A stretch of DNA of 64,000 nucleotides from Ophioderma brevispina (Eukaryota; Echinodermata; Ophiuroidea; Amphilepidida; Ophiodermatidae). A model generated the notes under the pieces. It was not told the origin of the DNA. It was given only the letters and a program-made list of their open reading frames with translations, and ran no database searches. This document shows positions 23,161 through 34,143 of the stretch, piece after piece. Positions within the stretch are counted from its first letter, which is position 1, and each line of letters starts with the position of its first letter. The stretch spans positions 1 through 64,000 of the forward strand of contig JAMKCH010084951.1 of NCBI GenBank assembly GCA_023653785.1. The letters run 5' to 3'. The position numbers and the translations under genes are program-made.

Positions 23161-24006
23161 ATGTACACACCCCTTCAGCTGAGTTGCAACTAACATTTGT
23201 AATACACCCAAATGGACTAATGGACTATGAGCTAGTAAAATCTCAATTCCCTTGGCACAGTTCAGTAGCTTTCACTCACCAATGTATTTAGAAAATATAC
23301 CCCCTGGATTTCGGGTATGATATATGATACCCAGATCACACGAGGTCAGTTCATGTGAATGTATATACAATTACAACCCACTGAACTGTGTCCTTGGTGG
23401 ATGAGCATATTGTAACTTACAGTGAATGTAAATGTCAAAGTACTAACCAAAGCTTGACACTTGGGCAGTGAAGTTTGTTTGACCCATGGAAACTAACAGC
23501 AAACTAGGCAATTTTACACCTATGGGCGCTGTGTCCAGGCAAATTTCTGTTGACAACACTGCTTATTAGGGCGAAATACCTTACAATACTCTCATGAATT
23601 GCAAGCGTCATCCAAGAGCCTAGGCTTAGTTATTTGTAACATGAACCAAGCATTTTATCGGCCAAGCTGTGCACACACTGTGCACACTTGGAAAAAATTT
23701 ATTGACCACTCACAGAGGGAATAAATAAAGGACACTCAGAAAAAGGGATTCAATCTATGTATGGAATGGTTGAGAATGTGGTCTGGAGGATTTCAAGTGA
23801 AGTGTAAATGTTTAATCCCATTGGGAAATGGCCAATTTTGGTGAAATATGAAAGGTTCCAGCCATCCTGGAGGCATCTTCATTTTCTCTGATAACACTGG
23901 TTTGATCGAAGGACAAACAATCTTAAAATGGTCTGTGGAAATGTGAATTATAGGGATTTTGTGCATTATGGCAATATAGTAGTATGTCTTCAACACAAAT
24001 CCTGAT
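23161..24006. other. Unassigned DNA
   Basis: No gene or repeated element recognised. Several short frames lack motifs. Confidence 0.4.
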
Positions 24007-24010
24007 TTAA

Positions 24011-24283
24011 AGGTGCCCCACCCTATTACAACATATATTTTTCTCTATTTGGTAGACAGGGTCATCACCAAAATAATTTCAAAATTTAATTTGAATCTGA
24101 CACACATTTTAATGCGAGTGGCAATTGTGCATATTACAGTAGCCCATAGAGTGCTTTGCAAACTTTTTTCTGGTTACTGTAAACAAACCAAAAGAGAAAA
24201 ATACAAACTTTCCAATGGTACCAAAATCTCCGGTTTGATGGTGTGAAAGGTGAGGTCGAAGCTGAGGATCGGGTGGTGTCCCT
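24011..24283. mobile_element. TTAA-flanked MITE, family H
   Basis: A 273-bp element between TTAA at 24007-24010 and 24284-24287, beginning AGGTGCCCCACCC and ending GGGTGGTGTCCCT. The outer form TTAAAGG...CCTTTAA is shared with families G and I, but the interior differs. Single copy in this window. Confidence 0.78.
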
Positions 24284-24539
24284 TTAATGCTAAAACTGTG
24301 TTTAAAATATTTCAAGTAACAATTTTTCCATCTGTTTTGCATGCCATGTTAATGATAAGAATGCCTATACATCAAGCAGTCAAATATATGTGATTTTAAC
24401 ACAGTCTACAAAAAATACATTTGTGAAAATGTACCCCATTTTGCTAACTGGCAACATGATTGATTGCCTATCTCTCCGAATGAACACTTGGGAGTTGGTA
24501 TTGCTATCATATTATTATTATAAGAGTAAACCATAAATG

Positions 24540-25153
24540 CGACTGAAGAATTTCCTATAACAATCCTAACAGACCTCATTTGTCTATGAAGGCTTTGTTA
24601 TCTTCAGTAGATAGCAGTGAGCATTTCCTATATTAATCCTAATAAAATTCCTGGAAAGAAGGTTTTGTTATCTTTGGTAGTTAGCAGTGAGCATTTCCTC
24701 TATTAATCCTTAAAAAGTCTCTAAGGCAGGCTTTGTTATCTTCAGTAGACAGCAACGACCATTTCCTATATCACTCCTAATAAAAATATTCCGGTAAGAA
24801 AAGCTTTGTTATCTTCAGTAGATAGCAGTGAGTATGTCCTATAGCATCCCAATAAAATTCCTGCAAGGAGGGTTTTGTTATCTTCAGCTAGCTAACAGTA
24901 CAACTTACCCTAGCAATCCTAAACTTTTTTGTAATCTTCACTATATAGCAGTAAGCATTTCCTATAGCAATCCTAATAAAATTCCTTTAAGGAAGGTTTT
25001 TACCATTCAGTAATAGCAGGAGGCATTTCCTATTTAAGCCTAAGAAAATTCCTTAAGGAAGGTTTTGTTAGCTGAATAGTAGCAGTAAGTACTTTCTATA
25101 GCAATCCTAATACAATTCCTCTAACGAGGTTTGGTTACTGTAGTAAGTATATA
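24540..25153. repeat. ~70-bp tandem array (array 2), left part
   Basis: About nine units with the pattern 'ttttgttatcttcagtagat' + 'agcagtgagcatttcctata' + 'caatcctaataaaattcct' and a short purine stretch. The start points 24611, 24681, 24749 and 24820 give periods of 68-71 bp. Divergence between units is moderate. The array is interrupted at 25154 by a foldback element and resumes at 27280. Confidence 0.88.
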
Positions 25154-27277
25154 CAGGGTGGAGTCAAAAAACTTGACCCTATTGTAATCCCGCCATTTTT
25201 AATTTGGAGGTAACATATGTCTAACATTATGTGGTGGTATCATGTGAAAGCTTGGTTCCTTATCTTTAATTTGCCGCAAGCCGTTACATCGGTTGAGTAT
25301 AGACGAGCTGCAGTGGTTTGATCAGTAAGTTCTGGTTTGCGCTCATTCCACGGATTCACATAAATGAATGACGTCGATAAGCAATCAGTGTCAGATGAGA
25401 CTCAGACATTTAATTGACTGCAGAATAAAATGTGGCGGGCCTATTTAATCCCACAAAATTCATCACAAAATTCAATCAACAATTTATAGCCTAGAACCTT
25501 CTGGACCGGACAGTTGAGTAGATATGGGCAATTTTTTGCTGAAAGTATAGATTAGGGGGTAGAATAAAATCACTGTCTGCCGGGTGCCACCTGGGCATCC
25601 TTGGCATTTTGAGAAATCCAAGATGGCGTCCGCCATTAATGATAATGATATATTCAACCCTATATTATCAAATATGGTACTAGATAACTATATGATCCAA
25701 TGAACAAGTGTATGGAACTTTATAACATTAAGTTCATACTTCCATTCAAACTGAAGCCAAACAATAATTTTAAAAAATATGCCCTATTACAGCAATACAT
25801 GGGATAAAAAAGACTTGAATCTATTATGGTTCTGTTATTAAAAACACAATAAATATATTTATGATACTTTTAAAATCTTGTAACATGCGTCAATAATTGG
25901 CAGCCAAAAAAAACGTTAACTCTTCAAAAACAATTAATTGAAACAAATTATAATATTACAGCAGTCAAATGAAATCAATGTGCCCCATTGACATTAGAAA
26001 TATTACGTTTGATCCTTATCAATGTAGCAACATACATTTCAATTGTTTTAAAGCGCCCAAAATCGAAATAAAACCAATATGGTGCAACGTTTTCAAGAAT
26101 ACCATAGGACTTACATTTTTTCACATATATTTGCACTCAATTATAATTTGACACATTTTTATTCATAGGGATTACCCTGGTATCAATTGGTTTGATCATT
26201 AGGTACTTTCTAATTATTCATTGACACAATAATTTATACGTGAAGGTAATATTTAGAACATTTGTGTCAGGTTTTTGAAGATATCATTTTTGGTGCCATA
26301 TTGATTGACGTAATGTTACAACTTTAAAAGTATCATAGATAAATTTAGTTCTAACAACATATCTAGTACTTCATGTGCTTATTTTTATCGCAGGTAGTTG
26401 CTGTTATAGGCTATTTTAAAATTGATTAGATTTGGCTACCATTTGAATTGAAGTATGATTCATGTTACAAGTTGCCATACACTGGTTCATTGGATCCTAC
26501 GTATAGCTAGTAACTCCAATAGTGGGATAATATAGGGTGAATATATTAATTGATAATTATGGCGACGCCATCCTGAATTTTCTCAAAATGCCAAAGGATG
26601 CCCAGGTGGCACCCGGGACGCATCATATTCTACACACCCTAATCAATCATTTTCGGCACAAACAACATGTGTATATAATCAAGTTACGGGTCAGGGCATA
26701 ATTTCGACCATATCCACCCGACTATTACCATCAAGCCCTCTGAACTTAAAGTTCTACGTCCTAATACTCATCCCTTAAAAATCTTTGAAAAATAATTAAC
26801 TTGATACATTATCAGTTTTCTGAGGAGTTGAATGAATAATACCAGATGAAGGAACAGACCTCGGTTTTGACAACATTTTGCGGTTTTTAAAGTATTGTCT
26901 GTTTTGCAGACCAAAATATGCCCACATCTTGAAAAAAAATGTTTCTTATAAAACTTACCATTTTCAGTGGCTTTTCACCTTTAGATACTTCTTTATTTGA
27001 CATAAACATACACATACCCTTATTCATGATTTTGGGGAGTCACTTGCTTAGTTAACCGCCGTACATTCAAATGGGAATCCGGGGATAGGGTGAAAAGCGA
27101 ACTACTTGATTCAAAAGAATGTAGCTCGGCATATACTTAACTGATTGGAATTATCTTGCAGCAAATTAAAGATAATTTAAACAAGCTTTCCGATGATACC
27201 ACCAATGTTAGATATATTTTATTTACAAATTAAAAGGAGGGCGGACACAATCGGGTCAAGTTTTTTTGACTCACCCG
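25154..27277. mobile_element. 2.1-kb palindromic foldback element with TA target site
   Basis: The ends CAGGGTGGAGTCAAAAAACT and 'agtttttttgactcacccg' are inverse, each next to TA. The similarity continues inward as one long inverted repeat: 'ctttaatttgccgcaa'/'ttgcagcaaattaaag'; 'gggtgccacctgggcatcct'/'aggatgcccaggtggcaccc'; 'gatccaatgaacaagtgtat'/'atacactggttcattggatc'; 'tatgatacttttaaaat'/'actttaaaagtatcata'. Arms are therefore about 1 kb each, with a short diverged centre near 26.1-26.2 kb. No transposase frame is visible (longest internal frames ~60 codons). The TA duplication is compatible with a Tc1/mariner-type element, but this is an inference from termini only. Confidence 0.88.
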
Positions 27278-27470
27278 TAAGAGTAAGCATTTCATATTCA
27301 ATCCTATTAAACTCCCCAAGGAAGGTTTAGTTATCTTTCATTAGATGCAGTGAGCCACTGCCCATATCCAATCCTAATAAAATTCTTCCAAGGTTGATAA
27401 CATGTCTCCATGTGATGAACAATGAGCATCCTATTATCAACCCTGAAATAAAAAATTCCTCCAGACGACT
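27278..27470. repeat. ~70-bp tandem array (array 2), right part
   Basis: The array unit resumes right after the foldback element: 'gagtaagcatttcatattca', 'atcctattaaactcc', 'tagttatctttcattagatg' and 'cagtgagcc'. About two units, more diverged than the left part. Confidence 0.8.
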
Positions 27471-28394
27471 GTTCATTCTTTCATTTCATTTATTCACAAG
27501 CAAACAAACAGTATCTTCAATGGAACCAGGGGGAAAAGAGTCACAAGCAAACCAAGAAAGTAAGAAAAACAACTACTACAGTGAATCCTTGTAATACCAA
27601 TCCAGTATAATACATCATATATCACTTGGGTGTGTTAGCAAGCCAACCTAGATGGTGCTATCATTGATCCCAAAATAACAAGTGTAAGTTTATGTTCTTT
27701 TCTTGTTCTTCTATAATCTCCTGTTTGATACGCATCAAAACCTAGTTGCTACACACACTCTCAAATTGACTTCATCTATGTTTGATTTCACCTGAGGTTA
27801 TAATACGCTTGTATGTTACCTTTCAACATGTAGTAGCATTCCATAAAAGTACGTAAAGCCATGTTTTGAGAAGTCTTCTTAAATGACTGGCAGATTCATT
27901 GGGAGTCATATCAAAACCCACTGACTAAGACTAGGATGTCGGATCATTTGAATGCCACTTGACATTCTGGTCAATATCTGAAATGCCATGAAAATACTTA
28001 TAAGTTGAAATACTTGCCGTGAAGGAAAAAAACGCCCAAATAATTTTCCGCTTCTGAGCACACTTAAGGTCCCTGTAGCTTCCAGGGGGTTAAATTACTG
28101 CGATACAATCACAGAGCACACACATGAAGTGTTAATGTCTGCGCCGGACAAGACATGCTTTCTCAACATTCCTAGCCTTGAATGTATAGTGAATAATTGG
28201 TAAGGGAGCACACTTACTGACAGACAAGTGTAATGTGGCCAATATCATCTCGGTGTGTAGGATTTAGGATAAACAGACAAGTAGTAGTGATTTTTAAAGG
28301 CATGCGACGCCATGTGAGTTGCCCCACCCATTTGCAATGTGTAAAAGCGTTTGTGGCTAGGAAAGCACAATTGTAACTCTTCCAACACTAATCT
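27471..28394. other. Unassigned DNA
   Basis: No gene, TIR pair or tandem repeat recognised. Confidence 0.4.
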
Positions 28395-28951
28395 TTCAGA
28401 TTCAAGAGCACCCCAATTCTTCCAAATATTTGAGATTTTTTGCCACAGTGCATGGTAATTGCCAGTAGTAAAACTATACTATGAATGGTGGCGCTCAAAA
28501 TTCTCTATATATCGTTAAAAGAAGGAATTTGTGATTAGAATAATATTGGAGAACTCTCTCGACAACTAACTAAGGGCTGCTGAAATAGCAGGGAAATTGT
28601 ACCCAATGTACGGTCTAGTTAGACACGTCTATGCTCTTCCATTAGTTGTTAAGTTTGGTTTCAGGGGCAAGTACGAGCGCCACCCAATTTTTGATGAGGG
28701 CCACTATTTGATCATGAACGGACCATAAAATTGGGGTTTCAGGCTCAGCGGAATTAATTAAATCACAATCGGGATCCCGATTCTAATACACAATCATTTC
28801 CTTTATGACAAATACCATTTTTATCATTGTCGTTCGGAAGTCTGTTTACTAGACATTACCAACACAACTATGCCTCAAATCTTCAAAATTTTGAAAAACA
28901 AAAATTTTTTTTTTTGGGCGGCACTCTAAAAAATGATGCCAGTAATGCTTT
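28395..28951. mobile_element. TTAA-type MITE, family F, copy 3 (decayed left end)
   Basis: The right end 'gggcggcactctaaaaaatg' ... 'gtaatgct' is followed by TTAA at 28952-28955. The left end is weak ('agattcaagagcaccccaat'). The internal block 'atgctcttccattagttgtt' matches 'atgctcatccattagttgtt' of copy 1, and 'gatcccgattctaat' is also shared. The left boundary is approximate. Confidence 0.65.
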
Positions 28952-29004
28952 TTAATTGTCATCAAGACAAAGGAAACATCACTTCAATCTACTGCCGTAC
29001 CTAT

Positions 29005-29246
29005 TAGGGCTGTTATCATTTACATGCAAATACAGTCATATCTGTAAGAAATTGCCATTTTGTATTTCTGGTCCATAAACTGACAGAAAAAAAACAAATT
29101 ACAGAACGAGTGGCCTATGGGAAACAAGCAATCCTCATCATACAGAACCCCGTCAGAATCAACTCATTTTGTGATATAAGCTTTTCTCAATGAATATAGT
29201 GATCAATGAATAAAAAAGAAGGCGCTGATGAATCACAGAATGCACC
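29005..29246. mobile_element. TTAA-type MITE, family G, 5'-truncated copy
   Basis: Matches copy 1 in inverse orientation: 'tctgtaagaaattgcca', 'ggcctatgggaaacaagcaa', 'gatataagcttttctcaatg', and the end 'cacagaatgcacc' before TTAA at 29247-29250. The other terminus is missing. Confidence 0.65.
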
Positions 29247-29250
29247 TTAA

Positions 29251-29832
29251 CTCAATGTTGAACACCAAAAATGTCAATTATGATGTCAATCATTATCGTA
29301 GAGGTAGATGGTCATGTTCGTATCATGATGTGCTTTCAAAAACTACATGATGCCCCATGATGCACGAGTTGAACATTATAACCAACAATTCATCCTGTAC
29401 TAAAGTATAGGAAAAGGTATATCTCCAATGCGCATTTTGATTAGAAATAGCATACAACCAAGTTTTGTACCTGCTTTTGTGATCTGCACTACCAATTAAT
29501 TTCAATGTAGTTTGCATATATTTTAATTATTCTATTTGTTGTTGCCAATCGACATTTTGTGTCAACAAGTCAGGAAAAGCATTTTGTGAACACACACCTG
29601 TCGACAACAGCACTGGTACCAATTTAAGACCTTAAATAATAGATCAATAAATGTCCTAAAAATTACGATTTTCCTCCACAAATGAAATATAACCAGATCA
29701 ATATTGATGTCTTCGCAATTTTTTCTTTGTAAACATGAAGTGATTGATACTTTCCTTCTTCTTTGTAACAAAATTAGGTGAATGACAATTTACTGACCTT
29801 ATGTTTAATTCCAATAAACTGTGTATTCAATA
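29251..29832. other. Unassigned DNA
   Basis: No gene or element end recognised before the gypsy fragment. Confidence 0.4.
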
Positions 29833-30117
29833 TCATGGAGAGCTCCATTCACTACTCCTCTGCTCAATTATTCCACTGTCTAACACATATTTCACATCAT
29901 TTCTGATATGTTGCAGTTTTATTAAATTCACCCTATACGGATGTTGTTTTATCGGATCTGAATCGCCTACATCAATGTCATGGTTTATGACATGTATCTC
30001 ACTGGGTACATCATGAAATATATCTTCCCACTTGTTAATTAATTCTTTTAATTCACTTTGTTCACTTTCTGGAGGCGTCATTATTTCTATGTAAAGTGAC
30101 ATTTGGTAATTACTCAC
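29833..30117 (-). pseudogene. Ty3/gypsy LTR-retrotransposon fragment (protease-RT junction)
   Basis: A 94-codon open frame. It reads LKELINKWEDIFHDVPSE, then HDIDVGDSDPIKQHPYRVN, and ends LDSGIIEQRSSEWSSP. This is the linker entering the reverse transcriptase of Ty3/gypsy pol, where the family shows 'H.I..GD..PI.Q.PYR..P.....I..EV..ML..GII.PS.S.WSSP'. The next family motif (V.KKDG..R.C.DYR) should follow but does not, so the copy stops abruptly just after WSSP (about 29836). No LTRs, protease, integrase or RT active site are present nearby. The frame is uninterrupted, so the fragment is less decayed than the LINE copies. Whether it ever formed an exon is unknown. Confidence 0.85.
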
Positions 30118-30846
30118 CTACAATGATGATAGCAGAAATTTGCGAAGGTTGGATGCAACATGTAAGAGAAAGAAAAAGAAAACAAAAACATTAGTTACCT
30201 GATATGATAAAACAATTACTAAAATTAAAATGTTTAGTGTATGGAATGTATTATCTCTATCCCAGTATGCTCTATCTGCTTTACTGGAGGATAAATTGAT
30301 TCAGATCCAGATCCAATCCAGATACAGAATATCATCAAAATATTTCTTTTGCAAAAACTATTTTACAAGGACAAGGATATGCAGGGGATATCCGCTTCAT
30401 ATCAATCAAATAAGCCACCCTTTTTACATTTTTCAACCACTTGCTTGTACTTTCTTGCAAATTATTTCCCTTTGTCAAGACATTTCACCATGAAAATCAC
30501 ATAGACAACTGCAAAAAAATTATATACAGTACTAAAAATAGTCCTATAATCAAAACACATTTCTAAACATATCAAAGAGACCTATAAAAACACTGAAGAA
30601 AGGAAATACATAAGATTATATAAACATTACGCACCAGCTCCGTAAGCCTCAGGTTAAACATACTGCTACCAACAACATTAACCTAGATATTGCAGCAAAT
30701 ATTGGAATGTATTACATATGACACTTGTCTGGACAAGAGCTGGTATAGTTAAAATTGGTTATGATGTAAATGTGGCACTAAAAGGACCATCTTGCCTAAT
30801 TTAAATTCCATCAAATATAAGCCAACTCCTGGAGCCAAAATCCAAT
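30118..30846. other. Unassigned DNA
   Basis: No gene recognised. A tandem 'cagatccagatccaatccag' stretch at about 30300 is very short. Confidence 0.4.
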
Positions 30847-30850
30847 TTAA

Positions 30851-31110
30851 AGAAACACAAGTACATTTCCAGAAAAATGCACACCAGTTATTTTCAAAAC
30901 TAGTTTTTGGCTTATTTGGAATGCTTGCGAGTGTGTTTAAGTCACACATGAAGTGAATTTAAAAGCTATTTTCATCTAATAATAATAATAAAAAAAAATA
31001 TTTAGTATTTTCTGTTTGGTATTTTCTGTTTGGTACATCAGGAAATCCAAGCATGCATCACTATAGAGCTGATTAGAAAGCGGGCAAGTTAAAATTTAGT
31101 TTTGGGATAT
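30851..31110. mobile_element. TTAA-type MITE, family K, truncated copy 3
   Basis: Starts after TTAA at 30847-30850 with 'agaaacacaagtacatttcc', then 'ttatttggaatgcttgcg', 'tcaggaaatccaagcatgca' and 'aaagcgggcaagtt', parallel to copies 1 and 2. An AAT-rich insertion (30975-31000) and a duplicated 'gtattttctgtttg' lie inside. The right end is lost. Confidence 0.65.
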
Positions 31111-31719
31111 GAATCACCTCTTGTTGAAACGATCTTGAACAACATGCTGAATGTTGCTTTCCATATTACACATTTGACTTCTAAAGCTCTTAGCATCTTG
31201 TACCATCAGCTGTTACTGAGAAGTCAGGCCTGATAAACGCTCTCCAATAAATGCCCCCCCCCACACACACACACTTTTTCCAATGAAAATAAATCTCAAA
31301 AACCTGCAGTTCTTGCATATTTAACATAAAGCCAAATTGATGAATTACCCCTTGAAACACAAGTAAAATAATAGTCTACAATAGCAGAATGAAGACTATG
31401 TAATCTTCCAAATTTACATCAAAAGACCTAGTTGCGTGACTTACAACTCTCCTGTCACAACGCTATTTAGTATGCTATCCATTGTGAAATAACACCTTCT
31501 TTTCAAAGATGCAATGCCGGGGTATTTAGTTGAGAAATACAGTAATCATTTTCTTCCTGTATTTTCTAGTGGATTTTACATCCAATTATACAATGAGTTT
31601 TCTGTGATTTTTCAAACAAAATTGTGTACACACTGACGAGATCAAATTACAACCCTTCACCATCTTCTGAGAGGCTTCCAAATTACACCAGCGCTGTCTT
31701 GGAATGCCCTGATAAAATA

Positions 31720-32028
31720 CAGAGGGTGTTTTTGAATCAACCCCAGGAGTCATAGCAATGTCCCTATACCATACTGTCTAAACACGCCAGTGACTAGGGA
31801 TAAAAGTGTGCCAAAAGTAACACAGACATTTCATAATTATGCAAAAAAAATCAGACATTTCATACTCATGCAAAAAATCCTAGTACTACTGCTTTGTGGG
31901 CTAAAATGAGTCTTAAAGTCAGGATTTTTATGTGTGTTAAGAATAGGATTTTTATGTGATCACGTGACCGCTATTAGGGTGAAATTTTCCAAAACTGGTG
32001 CTTGTGGGATTGACTCAAAACACCCTCT
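31720..32028. mobile_element. Mutator-like MITE, family E, copy B
   Basis: Inverted ends CAGAGGGTGTTTTTGAATCA and 'gattgactcaaaacaccctc'+tg. It lies in the opposite orientation to copy A internally ('ctaaaatgagt', 'aataggatttttatgtgatc'). Candidate duplications GATAAAATA and AGTATAATA agree at 6 of 9 positions, consistent with decay. Note a repeated 'atttcata.tcatgcaaaaaa' inside. Confidence 0.85.
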
Positions 32029-33130
32029 GAGTATAATACTAGTACATATAATATCAGAGATTTCAGATTCATATCAGCAAAAATATATCACAGATTAGGT
32101 TATTCCGCAGACCTTATCCCGTTTCATCTTGGGAATCTAGTGAGAGGGAGGGCATCATGGTTGAATAACAGTTGAGTTAGTTTTGACTGAGACAGCTACA
32201 GACAGACAGAAATACTTTATTGAGGTTCTTTTTGCATTAGCTGCCTTTTGTAAATTATGGTATTTATCAAGTGTTCAAATACCCTGTGTCAACTGTGTGA
32301 CCCAAAAATCACATTCGCAGCTATGTTCCTAATATTATACTAGTGTATCTTTGGATAGCTGTCTTTTGTTATTTGTATATTTTGGAGTGCTTACTACCAT
32401 TCTTCAGACAAATCTAACATGGCAGCGCTATTGACAAACAGGTTTTGTGGTACTGCACCCTGTTTACTCTACTCAGGCCAAACGAAATATCATATGAATG
32501 TCTCCAACGTAAAACCTTATTTTTTTAAAATCTCGAAACGTTTAGTGTTTTTAATAAAAAAAGAAAAATTAAAAAAAAAAAAAAATATTTAGTATAATTT
32601 TGTAGTATGATCAACGGTCCTATACAAGTAAGGTCCCCCTAATGAAGTCAGCCTGCACCCACCTGTGGATGCCAATTAGGTCCACATCACACATGAGGAC
32701 TCACAGCGGTAAATAACATGAGAACCCGAGGCAAGTCCAGGCCCCTCTGCAAATGACATGATTTTAATGTGGACTGTTTTCCAAGTGTACCCTAAAGACT
32801 GAGACAATGGTGAGTTTGATTGAAAATCATGCTTTCTATCAATATTATTAAGTATAATCTATAGAATATCGAAAAAGCGAAAGATTGGAATTGAAACTTT
32901 ATTTTGATCTACATACCAATATTAATCCTTATTCTACAGGAACACATGACTTAAAAAGTGACCTGAACCGCCAGGGTCCACGTGCATAGCTTTGAAAAAA
33001 ATGGGGATAACTACCTAATCTCATGCTGATCAGTAGAAATATGATATCTTCCAGCAGAATGTGAGCTTTACGATCTAAGAGTTCCTTGAGGAGAAACATT
33101 TTCAATCTCGCCCAGGAACAAACAGGACTT
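32029..33130. other. Unassigned DNA
   Basis: No gene recognised. Contains an A-rich stretch near 32560-32590. Confidence 0.4.
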
Positions 33131-33505
33131 GTATTTATCAGTGCGAAACCATGACCTCACAGCGGTTTGACCCCCAGCAAATTGTCTCTTATTTTTAAGC
33201 AATTTTAAGCAGTGGCGACCAATTGCAAGGCTATTTCCCCTGTAAAATCATAAAAATCCATTGTAAAAATCTTGCATTATGCTACAAAGATCATCTTTGT
33301 TATAGTGCCCATCTACATGCCCATTCTCCAAAGAGATCTGTGTAAACTAGATTGTTTGTTTACGGGGGGGGAGAAATATTATATTTGAACTGGATGTAGC
33401 TTTGAAATTACACAATCCAATTCATGTGTCCCAAAAATTTCACCCCTTATAGTTTTGTTTTATTTCTGGGTTTGCCATAATAAATACGACTTTCAATAAT
33501 CAAGA
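33131..33505. repeat. Dispersed repeat family L, copy 2
   Basis: Ordered matches to copy 1 at 20.84 kb: 'gacctcacagcggtttgacc', 'attgtctcttatttttaagc', 'atttta(ag)cagtggcgac', 'aaaaatccattgtaaaaatc', 'catgcccattctccaaagag' and 'gttttatttctgggtttgcc'. It is shorter than copy 1, and ends are not defined. Confidence 0.6.
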
Positions 33506-34143
33506 CTGGCAATATATTTGATTTCCTTCCTATTATAATCAGTACGCTTGCCATCAGACCCACTCTGCATTTGAGAATCATTTCTTAAAAAAACACAAAC
33601 AAATCCTGCAACATGCAGCTATTAATACACCAATATTTTGATGTGTAATTCTAAGAGAAAAAAAATGCACCTCAACCTTTCTTCCCTTCTTTCCCGTTTC
33701 CATGACAAGCCATTATAGATTGTTTTCAGCATGCCGACTTCGGAGGGGAATCATACCACTTTTTTGCTTCGGGTTTTTTTAAATAATGGTGCGCAAATAT
33801 GCCTCATCTCGCCACTCCCACAATCGTGGTTCAATAAAAGATCTATACATAGATCGCCTTCCTGTTTTCAGAAGTGACTTTGTGTGTTTTGTTGGGACTC
33901 GAAATAAGCCGCATTGGAAATTGCTGAGATAATACGGTGACCTTGGAGTTTTCTGTTGGCCTTTCTAAGTGTGGTTTATCAACTGAATCTACAGCTACCT
34001 GTTTATTGGGAATATCTAGTTTAACTTCCTTCCTCTCTTTCATCTTTCCTTCTCTCCTCTTCCCAACTCTCCCTCATGCTATCCTTATCTCTCCTCCCTG
34101 CTTAACAGTTGTGCTGCCCTTCTAATCTTTCATAAACTACTAC
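33506..34143. other. Unassigned DNA grading into a pyrimidine-rich tract
   Basis: No gene recognised. From about 34025 the plus strand is C/T-rich ('ccttcctctctttcatcttt'), leading into the large minisatellite. Confidence 0.45.

Noticed and set aside
23052..23291. 79-codon frame
   Set aside because: Its first half is the right arm of the 22983-23158 MITE; the frame crosses the element boundary with no motif.
24540..27470. CRISPR-like array (regular ~70-bp repeats)
   Set aside because: The repeats are contiguous, with no unique spacers. The context is animal-type DNA with LINEs and SINEs, and no cas-like genes are present.
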